A DNA stretch of 64,000 nucleotides from Mesorhizobium sp. ES1-4 (GCF_020164745.1 NZ_JAIUGV010000012.1:104822-168821), one strand, 5' to 3'; positions 41,400 to 50,133 are shown, counted from the stretch's first letter. The notes: generated by a model from the sequence alone, not told the origin. A program made the numbers and translations.

Positions 41400-42131
41400 T
41401 CAACGGTAGCCGGCTGCTTCGTCGTAGTTCTTGAAGTCGACAAGCGTGCCGAGCATCTGCAGGTAGGCGACGAGAGCATCCATTTCGGTGACTTGCTGCG
41501 GATTGCCGTCCAGATCACCAACCTTGGCCTTCGGATACCGCGCCAGCAGTGCGGTGGTATCGGCATTGGGATCGGCTTGCGCCATGAGATCGGCATTGGC
41601 ATGCGCAATCATGTCGTCGGAATAGGGCACGCCGACATGCCTGTTGGCGACGAGGTGGGTCGAAAAATCCTTCACCTCGATGGGCGTCTCCTTCAGGAAC
41701 GCATAGCTCGGCATGATCGACTCCGGCACCACCGAGCGGGGGTCGGTCAGATGCTGGACGTGCCACGTGTTGGAGTAACGGTCGCCGACGCGGGCCAGAT
41801 CGGGGCCGGTGCGCTTGGATCCCCACTGGAAGGGATGATCGTACATCGACTCGGCCGCCAGGCTGTAATGACCGTAGCGCTCGACCTCGTCGCGGAACGG
41901 CCTGATCATCTGGCTGTGGCAGAGATAGCAACCTTCGCGCACGTAGATGTTGCGGCCGGCGAGTTCGAGCGGCGAGTAGGGCCGCATGCCGTCGACCTTC
42001 TCGATCGTGTTGTCGAGATAGAAGAGCGGCGCGATCTCGACGATGCCGCCAACCGTCACGACCAGCAGCGAGCCGACGAGAAGCAGTGTGGCGTTCTTCT
42101 CAATAATCGCATGTCTGTCAATCAAGCCCAT
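41400..42131 (-). CDS. ccoO: cbb3 cytochrome c oxidase subunit II, monoheme CcoO
   Basis: The 243-residue protein has an N-terminal helix (LLLVGSLLVVTVGGIVEIAP) and one cytochrome c domain with the haem site CYLCHSQMIRP and the downstream Met segment ESIMPSYAFL. AAGGAG precedes ATG 42131. It starts 10 nt after ccoN. Confidence 0.96.
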   Translation of the reverse strand: MGLIDRHAIIEKNATLLLVGSLLVVTVGGIVEIAPLFYLDNTIEKVDGMRPYSPLELAGRNIYVREGCYLCHSQMIRPFRDEVERYGHYSLAAESMYDHPFQWGSKRTGPDLARVGDRYSNTWHVQHLTDPRSVVPESIMPSYAFLKETPIEVKDFSTHLVANRHVGVPYSDDMIAHANADLMAQADPNADTTALLARYPKAKVGDLDGNPQQVTEMDALVAYLQMLGTLVDFKNYDEAAGYR

Positions 42132-42141
42132 GTCTGGCTCC

Positions 42142-43752
42142 TTATTCGGCAGGCTGGAGGGCGGGCGCGGAACCTGGCAGCGGCTGTTCCTGGCGCTGGC
42201 GGCCACGAATGGTCATGGTGACGTTCCACGCCATCAGCAGGGTCCCGGTGAGATACATCGCACCTCCGACGGCACGCATGATGTAGTAGGGGTGCATAGC
42301 GGCGACGGTTTCCGCGAAGGAATAGACGAGGAAGCCCTGCTCGTCGTACTCGCGCCACATCAGGCCCTGCATGATGCCCGACACCCACATGACCGCGGCG
42401 TAGACGACGATTCCGAGGGTCGCCAGCCAGAAGTGCCAGGTGACCAGGCGTAGCGAATAGAGCCGCTCACGGTTCCACAGTTTCGGCACCATGTAGTAGA
42501 TCGCGCCGAACGAAATCATGCCAACCCAACCGAGCGCGCCCGAATGGACATGGCCGATCGTCCAGTCCGTATAGTGCGACAACGAATTGACCGTCTTGAT
42601 CGACATCATCGGGCCTTCGAATGTCGACATGCCGTAGAAGGCGATGGCCGCGACCATCATGCGGATGATCGGATCGGTGCGGATTTTGTCCCAGGCGCCC
42701 GAGAGCGTCATCAGGCCGTTGATCATGCCGCCCCAGGAGGGCATCCAGAGCATGATCGAAAACACCATGCCCAATGTCTGCGCCCAGTCGGGCAGGGCGG
42801 TGTAGTGGAGGTGGTGCGGACCGGCCCAGATGTAGAGGAAGATCAGAGCCCAGAAGTGGATGATCGACAGCCGGTAGGAATAGATCGGCCGGTTGGCCTG
42901 CTTGGGCACGAAGTAGTACATCATGCCAAGGAAGCCAGCCGTCAGGAAGAAGCCAACGGCGTTGTGGCCGTACCACCATTGCGTCAGGGCGTCCTGGACC
43001 CCGGAGAAGGCGGAATAGCTTTTGGAACCGAGGAAGGAGGGCGGCATCGACAGGTTGTTGACCACATGCAGCATCGCGATGGTCACGATGAAGGACAGGT
43101 AGAACCAGTTGGCGACATAGATATGCGGCTCCTTGCGCTTCAGGATCGTGCCGAGGAACAGGATGAGATAGGCGACCCAGACGATGGTCAGCCAGATGTC
43201 GACATACCATTCGGGCTCGGCGTACTCACGGCTTTCGGTGATGCCGAGCAGGTAGCCGGTCGCGGCCATGACGATGAAGAGCTGGTAGCCCCAGAATACA
43301 AACCAGGCCAGATTGCCGCCGAAAAGGCGCGCGCGGCAGGTTCGCTGCACCACATAGAGCGATGTGCAAAGCAGCGCGTTGCCGCCAAAGGCGAAAACCA
43401 CCCCGGACGTGTGGACCGGGCGCAGGCGGCCGAAATTGAACCATGGCTGGACGTTGAGCTGCGGATAGGCAAGCTGCAGCGCGATGACCACCCCAACCAG
43501 CATCCCGACGACGCCCCAGAACACTGTGGCGATCGTGCCATACCGGATCGGCCCATCCATATACGCCGCAGGATCAATCGGCGCCGCCGGCTTGAAATCC
43601 GACTTGCGTAGCAAGACGATCGTGAAGCCGGCCAGCACCAGGAACAGCACCCACATGTGCTGGCGGAACGGTTCGTCGACGCCGAAGCCCGCAGCCACGA
43701 GCGCCGCGAATGCGAACAGGCTTAGAAAGACGATCTCTGTGCCAAACTTCAT
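42142..43752 (-). CDS. ccoN: cbb3 cytochrome c oxidase subunit I, CcoN
   Basis: This 536-residue catalytic subunit has about twelve to fourteen helices. His ligands are visible in PVHTSGVVFAFGGNALL (low-spin haem), WWYGHNAVGFFLTAGFLGMM (CuB His and cross-link region), AGPHHLHYTALPDW (CuB His pair) and DWTIGHVHSGALGWVG (haem ligands). It reduces O2 to water at very low oxygen. ATG 43752 is preceded by GGGGA. An FNR/FixK box is centred 83 nt upstream. Confidence 0.97.
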   Translation of the reverse strand: MKFGTEIVFLSLFAFAALVAAGFGVDEPFRQHMWVLFLVLAGFTIVLLRKSDFKPAAPIDPAAYMDGPIRYGTIATVFWGVVGMLVGVVIALQLAYPQLNVQPWFNFGRLRPVHTSGVVFAFGGNALLCTSLYVVQRTCRARLFGGNLAWFVFWGYQLFIVMAATGYLLGITESREYAEPEWYVDIWLTIVWVAYLILFLGTILKRKEPHIYVANWFYLSFIVTIAMLHVVNNLSMPPSFLGSKSYSAFSGVQDALTQWWYGHNAVGFFLTAGFLGMMYYFVPKQANRPIYSYRLSIIHFWALIFLYIWAGPHHLHYTALPDWAQTLGMVFSIMLWMPSWGGMINGLMTLSGAWDKIRTDPIIRMMVAAIAFYGMSTFEGPMMSIKTVNSLSHYTDWTIGHVHSGALGWVGMISFGAIYYMVPKLWNRERLYSLRLVTWHFWLATLGIVVYAAVMWVSGIMQGLMWREYDEQGFLVYSFAETVAAMHPYYIMRAVGGAMYLTGTLLMAWNVTMTIRGRQRQEQPLPGSAPALQPAE

Positions 43753-43828
43753 CGCAAGTCCCCGATCTCGAATCCCGGCGGACCTCAAATCCGCGCTGCA
43801 TGAATTCCGCAGGTGCTCTTGGCCCGCC

Positions 43829-43842
43829 TTGATCCATGTCAA
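43829..43842 (-). promoter_or_regulatory. FNR/FixK box for ccoNOQP
   Basis: TTGATCCATGTCAA matches the consensus. A class II start gives a 42-nt leader before ccoN. It also faces the divergent hemerythrin-like gene, about 123 nt from its start. Confidence 0.8.
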
Positions 43843-43958
43843 AGCCGGGCGGATTTGGTTTGGGCAGCGTCTCGTGCGGTCCAATCAGGAGCAAGCGATT
43901 GAAGAGGAAACTGCAGCGCGTGCCATCGCTCCGCTCCCGTCGCGCACGAACAAGAAAG

Positions 43959-44420
43959 GTGAGCGGGGTCAGCATCCCGGCGGCGTCGGCCGCCGCGATG
44001 ATGCGACTGCACGATGAAAAACTGCGCCTGTGCGAAGCACTGGAGAGCATTGCCGACACATTGCCCAACGTCGATCGCTTCAGTTGCCTTGGCACGGCAA
44101 ACAGGATTGTTCCGCTGCTGCGCGACATTCACCTGTTTGAGGAGGCCGTGATTTTCCCGGTCTATGAGGCTGCGTTGACCGGGGCGGAAGCCTCATTCCA
44201 GTCCATCAGTCGCCTCAGGGCCGAACACATAGAGGACGAATGCTTCGCCGATGAGGTTACCGAGCAGCTGCTAGGGATCGGCCACGGTCGCCCGATCGGG
44301 AATGCGGAAGCGCTGGGTTTCATGCTGCGCGGATTCTTCGAGAGCTTGCGGCGGCATATCGCGTTCGAGAGGGAGCATGTCCTGCCCCGGATCATTTCGA
44401 TTGTTGACGCGCATTCTTGA
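43959..44420 (+). CDS. Hemerythrin-like (HHE) domain protein
   Basis: The protein of about 153 residues is all-helical with His/Glu pairs spaced as in HHE proteins: RDIHLFEEAVIFPVYEA, RAEHIEDECF and RRHIAFEREHVLPRI. These could bind a di-iron site that senses or carries O2 or NO. The start is uncertain: GTG 43959 or ATG 43998 are the best choices; the open frame back to 43836 would put the ATG inside the FNR box, so it is rejected. It is divergent from ccoN and followed by the fnrN end. Confidence 0.75.
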   Translation: MSGVSIPAASAAAMMRLHDEKLRLCEALESIADTLPNVDRFSCLGTANRIVPLLRDIHLFEEAVIFPVYEAALTGAEASFQSISRLRAEHIEDECFADEVTEQLLGIGHGRPIGNAEALGFMLRGFFESLRRHIAFEREHVLPRIISIVDAHS

Positions 44421-44448
44421 ACCGTGACAACGATCTTGGTCGTGCGTT

Positions 44449-45177
44449 TCAGTCGCCGCAGCGCAGCTCCAGCCGCTTCATATCGTCCACGATGATATGC
44501 CGGCTGTTTTCGATCCTGATCACGCCCTCGGCTCGCAATCGGGTCAGCTGGCGACTCACTGTCTCGATCGTAAGTCCGAGAAAATCGCCGATGTCGGAAC
44601 GCGTCAGCGGCAAGTCGAAGCTCGCAGACGAGGCCATGGAATCCGCGCATGGATCGATATTCCTGGCGATCATGACCAGAAAGCTCGCCACTTTCTCCGC
44701 CGCCGTCTTGCGGCCCAGCATCACCATCCATTCGCGCGCTTCATCGAGTTCGTTCAGCGCTTGCCTGAGCAGCCGATGCTCAAGCTCGGGCGACTCCTTG
44801 ATCATGCGTTCAATGACGGTTTTGGGAAATGAACAAAGCGCAACGGCTGTCGCCGTCTCCACATTGATCTCGCTTTCCGTCTTGAACGGCCTGCCAAGGA
44901 AGTCAGGCGCGAACTGCAGGCCAACAATCTGCTGGCGTCCGTCCGAGAGGCTCTTCGTCAGTTTCACCACGCCGGAAAGCACATTCGAATAGCTGCCGAC
45001 GATCTCGGCATCGCCGACCAGTTCAACCCCAGCCCCGACCCGCTGTTTTGACGAAGTCCTGGCAAGCCCGACAAGCTGGTCGGGATCGAGCGCGCCGCAG
45101 ACGCCGCGATGCCGCGCTTCGCAGGACTGGCAAAGCACCGGGATGTCGGAACTGTGAACGTCCTGCCTGATGGTCAT
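44449..45177 (-). CDS. fnrN: Oxygen-sensing Crp/Fnr regulator FnrN
   Basis: The 242-residue regulator has an N-terminal cysteine cluster (Cys16, Cys19, Cys27, in LCQSCEARHRGVCGAL) plus Cys115, enough to hold an FNR-type 4Fe-4S cluster. The sensor barrel is followed by a helix-turn-helix TRSDIGDFLGLTIETVSRQL nearly identical in its recognition helix to the FixK-like protein at 7893, so both should bind the same boxes. This is direct oxygen sensing, in parallel with FixLJ-FixK. Two FNR-like boxes lie upstream (45201-45214 and 45264-45277), an arrangement known for autoregulated fnrN in Rhizobium. Confidence 0.94.
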   Translation of the reverse strand: MTIRQDVHSSDIPVLCQSCEARHRGVCGALDPDQLVGLARTSSKQRVGAGVELVGDAEIVGSYSNVLSGVVKLTKSLSDGRQQIVGLQFAPDFLGRPFKTESEINVETATAVALCSFPKTVIERMIKESPELEHRLLRQALNELDEAREWMVMLGRKTAAEKVASFLVMIARNIDPCADSMASSASFDLPLTRSDIGDFLGLTIETVSRQLTRLRAEGVIRIENSRHIIVDDMKRLELRCGD

Positions 45178-45200
45178 GTCGTCGCCTGGCTTTAAAGGTG

Positions 45201-45214
45201 TTGAACGATATCAC
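45201..45214 (-). promoter_or_regulatory. Proximal FNR-like box of fnrN
   Basis: TTGAACGATATCAC has one mismatch in the right half. Its centre is about 30 nt upstream of the fnrN start, a position suited to repression. Confidence 0.45.
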
Positions 45215-45263
45215 CTTCGCCCCGAGGCATTGTTGCGGCAGTTTGTCCGTGCCTTGGAGCGCC

Positions 45264-45277
45264 TTGACCAAGATCAA
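45264..45277 (+). promoter_or_regulatory. FNR/FixK box shared by hemN and fnrN
   Basis: TTGACCAAGATCAA is centred at 45270.5. For hemN a class II start would be at 45312, one base before ATG, with CATATA as a -10 element. For fnrN the centre is 93 nt upstream. Confidence 0.75.
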
Positions 45278-45312
45278 GGTTTGCCCTTTGCGCCACGGGC
45301 ATATAGCCGGCC

Positions 45313-46683
45313 ATGCAATCAACGACCGTCAAGGAAACATCCCCGATTCCGATCGCCAGCCTGGCCGAGAACGTGCCACGCTACACGAGCTATCCAACCG
45401 CCCCGCACTTTCATCCGGGCATCGACGCCGCGGCGGTGCGCGGCTGGGTGAACGCGCTCGGCGGCGAAGACGAGATCTCGCTCTATCTGCATATTCCCTA
45501 CTGCGACAGGCTATGCTGGTTCTGTGCCTGTCACACCAAACAGACACGGCACTATGCGCCGGTGGCGACCTTCCTGCACGCCCTGCACAGGGAAATCGAG
45601 ACCGTGGGCGACATCGTGCGCGGCAAGGGCAGGGTGCGGGCCGTGCACCTGGGCGGCGGCTCGCCGACCATGCTGAAGCCGGACGACATCGTGGCACTTG
45701 GAAAGGCCCTGCGGCGTCGGTTCGATTTTCTCGATGACGCCAGTCTCTGCGTCGAAATCGATCCCAACGACATGGATGAAGGCCGCCTTGACGCCTTCGC
45801 CAGGATCGGCATGACAAGGGCAAGCCTTGGGGTCCAGGACTTCGACGCCAAGGTGCAGAAAGCCATCAACCGCGATCAGAGTTTTGAGGCTACCAGGGGT
45901 GTGGTCGATGCGGTGCGCGAGCGAGGCGTAAACTCCGTGAACCTCGATCTGCTCTACGGTCTGCCACACCAGACGCTCGACAGCCTGGCGGCGACCGTCG
46001 CCCAGGCCTTGATCTTGCAGCCCGACCGGATAGCGCTGTTCGGCTATGCGCATGTTCCCTGGTTCAAGAAACACCAGACCATGATCGACGAGGCGTGGCT
46101 GCCCGACTCCGCCGCACGCCTGGCGCAATCGCAACTCGCTGCCAAGCTGATCGTGGATTGCGGCTATCAGGCAGTCGGGTTCGATCATTTCGCCAAGCCG
46201 GACGACACGCTTGCCATCGCGGCCAGCGCCGGCAAGATCCGGCGTAATTTTCAGGGCTACACCGAGGACCAGTGTGAAACCCTGATCGGACTTGGTCCTT
46301 CCTCGATCAGCCGGTTTCGCCAGGGTTATGCCCAGAACATCGTTGCGACAGGCGAATACGAGAAGGTCGTCAATTCGGGCCGGCTGGCGACAGCGCGCGG
46401 CATCGCGTTCAGCCGCGACGATCTGGCCAGAGGCTGGATGATAGAGCGCCTGATGTGCGAATTTTCGTTCTCGGCGATCGACCTGGTCGAACGCTTCGGC
46501 GACGCAGGCCAGAAACTGCTGCTCATCGCGAGCGGGCTCGCCAACGGCGCCGAGGCGTTGCTTCAGCTTCAAGGCGATCATTTCCTCGTGCCCGTCGACG
46601 ACCGCCCGCTCGTCAGGATCGTGGCATCGAAGTTCGACAGGTATTTGCAGAGCGGCGCGGGCAAGCACTCACGGGCTGTCTGA
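45313..46683 (+). CDS. hemN: Oxygen-independent coproporphyrinogen III dehydrogenase
   Basis: This radical-SAM enzyme converts coproporphyrinogen III to protoporphyrinogen IX without oxygen, needed for haem synthesis at low O2. The 456-residue protein has the N-terminal RYTSYPTAPHF segment, the cluster motif YLHIPYCDRLCWFCACH (CxxxCxxC), GGGSPTML, and a C-terminal HemN domain. No Shine-Dalgarno precedes ATG 45313, and the FNR box position predicts transcription starting at 45312, so its mRNA may be leaderless. It is divergent from fnrN. Repeat A copy 2 follows its stop. Confidence 0.96.
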   Translation: MQSTTVKETSPIPIASLAENVPRYTSYPTAPHFHPGIDAAAVRGWVNALGGEDEISLYLHIPYCDRLCWFCACHTKQTRHYAPVATFLHALHREIETVGDIVRGKGRVRAVHLGGGSPTMLKPDDIVALGKALRRRFDFLDDASLCVEIDPNDMDEGRLDAFARIGMTRASLGVQDFDAKVQKAINRDQSFEATRGVVDAVRERGVNSVNLDLLYGLPHQTLDSLAATVAQALILQPDRIALFGYAHVPWFKKHQTMIDEAWLPDSAARLAQSQLAAKLIVDCGYQAVGFDHFAKPDDTLAIAASAGKIRRNFQGYTEDQCETLIGLGPSSISRFRQGYAQNIVATGEYEKVVNSGRLATARGIAFSRDDLARGWMIERLMCEFSFSAIDLVERFGDAGQKLLLIASGLANGAEALLQLQGDHFLVPVDDRPLVRIVASKFDRYLQSGAGKHSRAV

Positions 46684-46704
46684 GCACGCCGCCGTTGCCA
46701 CCGC

Positions 46705-46822
46705 CTAGAGCATGATGCCGAAAAGTGTGAAGCGGCTTTCGGATGACATCATGCTCTATCTCTTTGATTTAGAGACGGATTCAGATTTCAGGTCGACTCG
46801 ACCTGAAATCATCCGGCTCTAG
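46705..46822. repeat. Rhizobiales-type palindromic repeat A, copy 2 (118 bp)
   Basis: The element is bounded by CTAG at both ends. It contains GAGCATGATG..CATCATGCTC and GATTTCAGGTCGA..TCGACCTGAAATC inverted arms. Same length as the copy at 34832-34949. Its right-hand CTAG supplies the TAG stop of the ion-channel gene. Confidence 0.88.
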
Positions 46823-47250
46823 AAATGTTCGCCAATTCTGAACGGGCCAATGCGGGTCCCGGCCGCAATCAGATAGGCGGTGGACCAGCCGATCAGCAGG
46901 AAGCCGTTCACGCCTTCCAGGGCCGCCAGGACACGCCAGTCATGGGCGGGCACGATGTCGCCATAGCCGACGGTGGAGAAAGTGGTCGTCGAAAAGTATA
47001 GAGCGGTCTCGAAATCCGGCAGGATTCCGAGAAGACGATACAAGCCCGCCCACAACCAAACTTCGACGGTCATGACGGCAAAAAGGCCCATCACGACGCT
47101 GATCATCGCGACGATGCGGCTGCGGCGGCCATGCATGCGGAAACGGGCCACCATATGGGTCATCGCGTGGGTGACGGCGATAAGGCCAAACGTGTGGACA
47201 AGAACCGTCAGGCTGATGGCGACAGTGCCGACAAGCAGGTTTGAGAACAT
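46819..47250 (-). CDS. Two-helix potassium-channel-like protein
   Basis: The 143-residue protein has two or three membrane helices around a pore loop with the selectivity filter TTTFSTVGYGDIVP, as in small K+ channels. No C-terminal RCK domain is present. ATG 47250 has no Shine-Dalgarno; the FNR-type box at 47285-47298 places a class II start exactly on this ATG, suggesting a leaderless mRNA. The frame extends to 47334, but that would cover the box. Its stop codon lies within repeat A copy 2, so the natural C-terminus may have been shortened. Confidence 0.82.
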   Translation of the reverse strand: MFSNLLVGTVAISLTVLVHTFGLIAVTHAMTHMVARFRMHGRRSRIVAMISVVMGLFAVMTVEVWLWAGLYRLLGILPDFETALYFSTTTFSTVGYGDIVPAHDWRVLAALEGVNGFLLIGWSTAYLIAAGTRIGPFRIGEHF

Positions 47251-47284
47251 GCGTCGACCATAGCGTAGTAACGGCAGCTCGCCT

Positions 47285-47298
47285 TGTGCGAGATCAAT
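47285..47298 (-). promoter_or_regulatory. FNR-like box exactly 41.5 nt before the ion-channel start
   Basis: TTGTGCGAGATCAA has a full right half and a weaker left half. Its centre is at 47291.5, 41.5 nt from A of ATG 47250. TATGGT lies at the -10 position. Confidence 0.55.
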
Positions 47299-47466
47299 CC
47301 GGTGCTCGACCAGCCTGGCGCCGCCACTGGCCAATTGAGGAGCCAGAAGCGAGCCCAGGAATCCCTCCGCGATGGATGTTCGTGTGGCGCTGTCCAGGGC
47401 GATCCAGAGCCTTTGAGGCGTGGTGGCTCATTCGGTGATCGCAAGGTCAGTTAATCTCACCATGCG

Positions 47467-47922
47467 TCATCTCTTGGGTAGCATTGCCGATGGTGGGGAC
47501 CCGAGGCGAAAGAACATCGCCAACCTCAAGCTCATGGCTATGCGCTTGGCCCGCGCGACAAACACAGCTGCAGTCTCGGGAGCGAACAACTCCGCAGCCG
47601 TCTTGGCAAACAAGGCTTGCCAGATCTCGAAATCGGCTTCCGTGACATCCTGCAGCCTCGTATGCGCCGGCACAGGCCGTCCACGATAGACGCCGGTCTT
47701 TAGGATGACGGAACACCAGAAGTCCGTCATCTTTTCGAGGTGAAGCTCCCAATCGCCGCTGATCTCGCGCGCGAATATTGGCCCGAGGCGCTTGTCCTTC
47801 CTGACCCTGGCATAGAATTTGCGAACCAGCTTGGCTATCGATTGCCGGTCAACACCGGGGTGATCGAGCGGCCGTTCCGCGGCAGGAGCCGCCCTCTCGA
47901 TTGGTGCTGATCTAAAAGTCAT
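47467..47922 (-). CDS. Group III-type truncated haemoglobin
   Basis: The 151-residue protein has the truncated-globin core: LVRKFYARVRKDKRLGPIF (helices A-B), HLEKMTDFWCSVILKTG (E helix region), and AHTRLQDVTEADFEIWQALF with the probable proximal His. Group III globins are common near nir genes and may handle NO or O2. A 38-residue N-terminal extension precedes the core. AGAGAG lies before the start, and it begins 15 nt after the nirV stop on the same strand, so it is the third gene of a nirK-nirV-globin operon. Confidence 0.87.
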   Translation of the reverse strand: MTFRSAPIERAAPAAERPLDHPGVDRQSIAKLVRKFYARVRKDKRLGPIFAREISGDWELHLEKMTDFWCSVILKTGVYRGRPVPAHTRLQDVTEADFEIWQALFAKTAAELFAPETAAVFVARAKRIAMSLRLAMFFRLGSPPSAMLPKR

Positions 47923-47937
47923 TCATACTCTCTGCTG

Positions 47938-48801
47938 TTACGAGATGCCCAGTTCGCGAAGGGCGGAACGTAGGACGCCTGACGGGTCGCGGACGAGGCG
48001 AAAGCCGAGATTATCGGGTGGCGTGCCGACCGCACAGCCACCGCTCTTGCCGTCTCGGATGAAGTTCGACATGTACGTACGATGGAAACCTTCCACAGCG
48101 TGCACGCCGCAGTTTTCAATCGAGCTCGCCGTTTCTGTTCCATCGCCCGAGATTGTCGTATGGACGTAGCAGGTGGACGTCCATTCCCAGACATTGCCGG
48201 CAATGTCGGCCAATCCCTTCTCGTTGATCCCAAAGGCCCCTTGCGTCCTAGGCTCTGGATCGGGCGCGCGTCCGAGCGACGTCTCGGTGCGATACTGGTC
48301 GAGCCAACGGCGCGCCGGGTTGTCCGGGTCGCTTTCACTTCCCTCTACGTCGCCCCGAAAGCGTTCGCCAGCGGCAAAGGCCCACTCGACGTCTGTTGGC
48401 AGTCGCCATGTTTCGCCGGTCCGTTGTGACAGCCACTTTGCATAGGCTTCGGCGTCAATGTGACTTACCCCAGTGACCGGCACGTCGCCCACCTTTCGCA
48501 ATTCGGCCGGCTTGCAGGCGCCATCGGCAACGCAGCGTGCATAGTCCGATACACTGACCTGGTATTTCATGATTTCCAGTGGTGCATCGATGGTCTCTCG
48601 AACGATGGGTGCCGCGACAGGATGATTGTCCCGAAGGAATTCTCCGGGCCTGGAGTGGTCAAATGACCCAGGCCGCAAGATTGTGGATAGCGGCGAGGCT
48701 ACCCTCGAAGTGGGACTGCCGACGACCTGATTGGCTACGCCCAGGCCTATCAATGCCGCAGCGGCGATGGCGCCGAACGTAAAGACGGGATCAAAGGACA
48801 T
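47938..48801 (-). CDS. nirV: NirV-like formylglycine-generating-enzyme (SUMF1) family protein
   Basis: The 287-residue protein has an N-terminal membrane anchor (FTFGAIAAAALIGLGVANQ) and a SUMF1/FGE-type domain: PVTGVSHIDAEAYAKWLSQR, WRLPTDVEWAFAAGERFRG, GLADIAGNVWEWTSTCY and NLGFRLVRD. NirV proteins accompany nirK in several alphaproteobacteria; the role is unproven. ATG 48801 starts at the anchor; GTG 48849, with AGGA 9 nt upstream, is an alternative giving 16 more residues. It follows nirK. Confidence 0.87.
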   Translation of the reverse strand: MSFDPVFTFGAIAAAALIGLGVANQVVGSPTSRVASPLSTILRPGSFDHSRPGEFLRDNHPVAAPIVRETIDAPLEIMKYQVSVSDYARCVADGACKPAELRKVGDVPVTGVSHIDAEAYAKWLSQRTGETWRLPTDVEWAFAAGERFRGDVEGSESDPDNPARRWLDQYRTETSLGRAPDPEPRTQGAFGINEKGLADIAGNVWEWTSTCYVHTTISGDGTETASSIENCGVHAVEGFHRTYMSNFIRDGKSGGCAVGTPPDNLGFRLVRDPSGVLRSALRELGIS

Positions 48802-48864
48802 GGCGCTATCCGGTCTTGGGTGCAACCCTGCGGGACTGTTGGGCTGCACTCCCTTCTGTCCTAC

Positions 48865-49968
48865 CTAGGAAGCGATTGCTTTGGGTGCCGCGACCTGGGT
48901 CATCAGGTCGTCGTTCCAGCTGCCGCCGTCGACCGTAAAGTGCGCGGTCGCTCCGAGTTCAACCGCTTCGATCAGATTGTGGTTCACATAGGCGTAGATG
49001 CCCGGCTGCAGGAACGTGTAGAGCGCGGCGCCAGCCGACCCGCCGCGGATGAACCAGGTTTCAAGGTCCTTGGCCGGCGGATTGGCAAATTTGCCCTGTT
49101 CCCAGACGAAGTCGCCGTGACCACCGATCAGGTGGGGCCGTGTGTCGCGATTGGCCTGGGAATGTACGATCAGGACCGTGTCCCCGACCTTGGCCTTCAT
49201 CGCGTGCTCGCCGGTCAGCGATCCCGCCTTGCCGTTGAACACGACATGGGTGGGGATCAACCCGCGCATCACCTTCACGGTGTCGTCGTAATTGTCGCCG
49301 GCCGAGTCATACTTCTTGAACTTTCCTTGTTCGTCGCGCGGGATGTAGAAGTCGTTTTCGCCGACATAGTAGATGCGGTCGTAATGGATCGGCTTGCCTT
49401 TGTCGTCTTTCAGGCCGTCGCGCGGGAGTACCATGACCGCTCCACTCATGCCGGACACGACATGCCACGGGATCATCGCGCCGCCGGGCGCGCAATGGTA
49501 TACGAACGTGCCGGCCCGGGTGGCCTTGAAGCGCAGCGTCACCTGCTCGCCAGGATTGATGAGGGTCAGCCCACCGCCGCCGAGCGCACCGGTTGCCGCG
49601 TGAAAATCGATGTTGTGGGCAAGCGTGTTCGTATCCGGATTGACGAGCGTGAGCTCGAGATAGTCGCCTTCATGCACGACCATCAGTGGTCCTGGAATTG
49701 ATCCATTGTAGGTCATCGCATTCAACTGCGTGCCGTCGGCGTCGATGACGATCGGCTTTTCTTCGATCTTCATCGTGAATTCGACGACCTTCGGGCCGCT
49801 TTTGGCGACCTGGTCATGGGCATGGACGAAAGGCGGCGCCACCAGCGTGACCTTTTCGCGTGGCAGGCTGGAGACGTCCTTCGCACTGGCTGCCGGCATT
49901 GCGCTTATGGTGGCTACGGCAGCGACCGTAAGAACAGAGCCCAACAAAGCTTCACGTCTGGTAAGCAT
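48865..49968 (-). CDS. nirK: Copper-containing nitrite reductase
   Basis: The enzyme reduces nitrite to nitric oxide in the periplasm. The 367-residue precursor has a Tat-type leader (MLTRREALLGSVLTVAAVAT) and two cupredoxin domains. Type 1 copper ligands are His118, Cys159, His169 and Met174; type 2 ligands His123, His158 and the later His in YVNHNLIEA. The catalytic Asp121 (HNIDFH) and the GGHGDFVW His are also kept. AAGGAG precedes the ATG. A perfect NnrR-type box lies 70 nt upstream. No nitric oxide reductase gene is seen in the window. Confidence 0.97.
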   Translation of the reverse strand: MLTRREALLGSVLTVAAVATISAMPAASAKDVSSLPREKVTLVAPPFVHAHDQVAKSGPKVVEFTMKIEEKPIVIDADGTQLNAMTYNGSIPGPLMVVHEGDYLELTLVNPDTNTLAHNIDFHAATGALGGGGLTLINPGEQVTLRFKATRAGTFVYHCAPGGAMIPWHVVSGMSGAVMVLPRDGLKDDKGKPIHYDRIYYVGENDFYIPRDEQGKFKKYDSAGDNYDDTVKVMRGLIPTHVVFNGKAGSLTGEHAMKAKVGDTVLIVHSQANRDTRPHLIGGHGDFVWEQGKFANPPAKDLETWFIRGGSAGAALYTFLQPGIYAYVNHNLIEAVELGATAHFTVDGGSWNDDLMTQVAAPKAIAS

Positions 49969-50031
49969 CTCAATCTCCTTAGGTTCGACCGGTTGATGCC
50001 TACTGTCTAGTCACATCGCGGGATATTTTCT

Positions 50032-50045
50032 TTGCGCTAACGCAA
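50032..50045 (-). promoter_or_regulatory. NnrR box for nirK
   Basis: TTGCGCTAACGCAA is a perfect palindrome of the NnrR type. The predicted leader is 29 nt. Confidence 0.85.
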
Positions 50046-50133
50046 ACTTGACGTGGTTGGTGGAGGCTTTTCTTCTTGGAATACTTGCTTGGTATGAAGC
50101 CTATCGGCATTTGCCGAGCCCTGAAATACATCA

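Noticed and set aside
43836..43958. Longer N-terminus of the hemerythrin-like protein from ATG 43836
   Set aside because: This ATG is inside the FNR/FixK box of ccoN, and the extra residues are basic and unlike the family.
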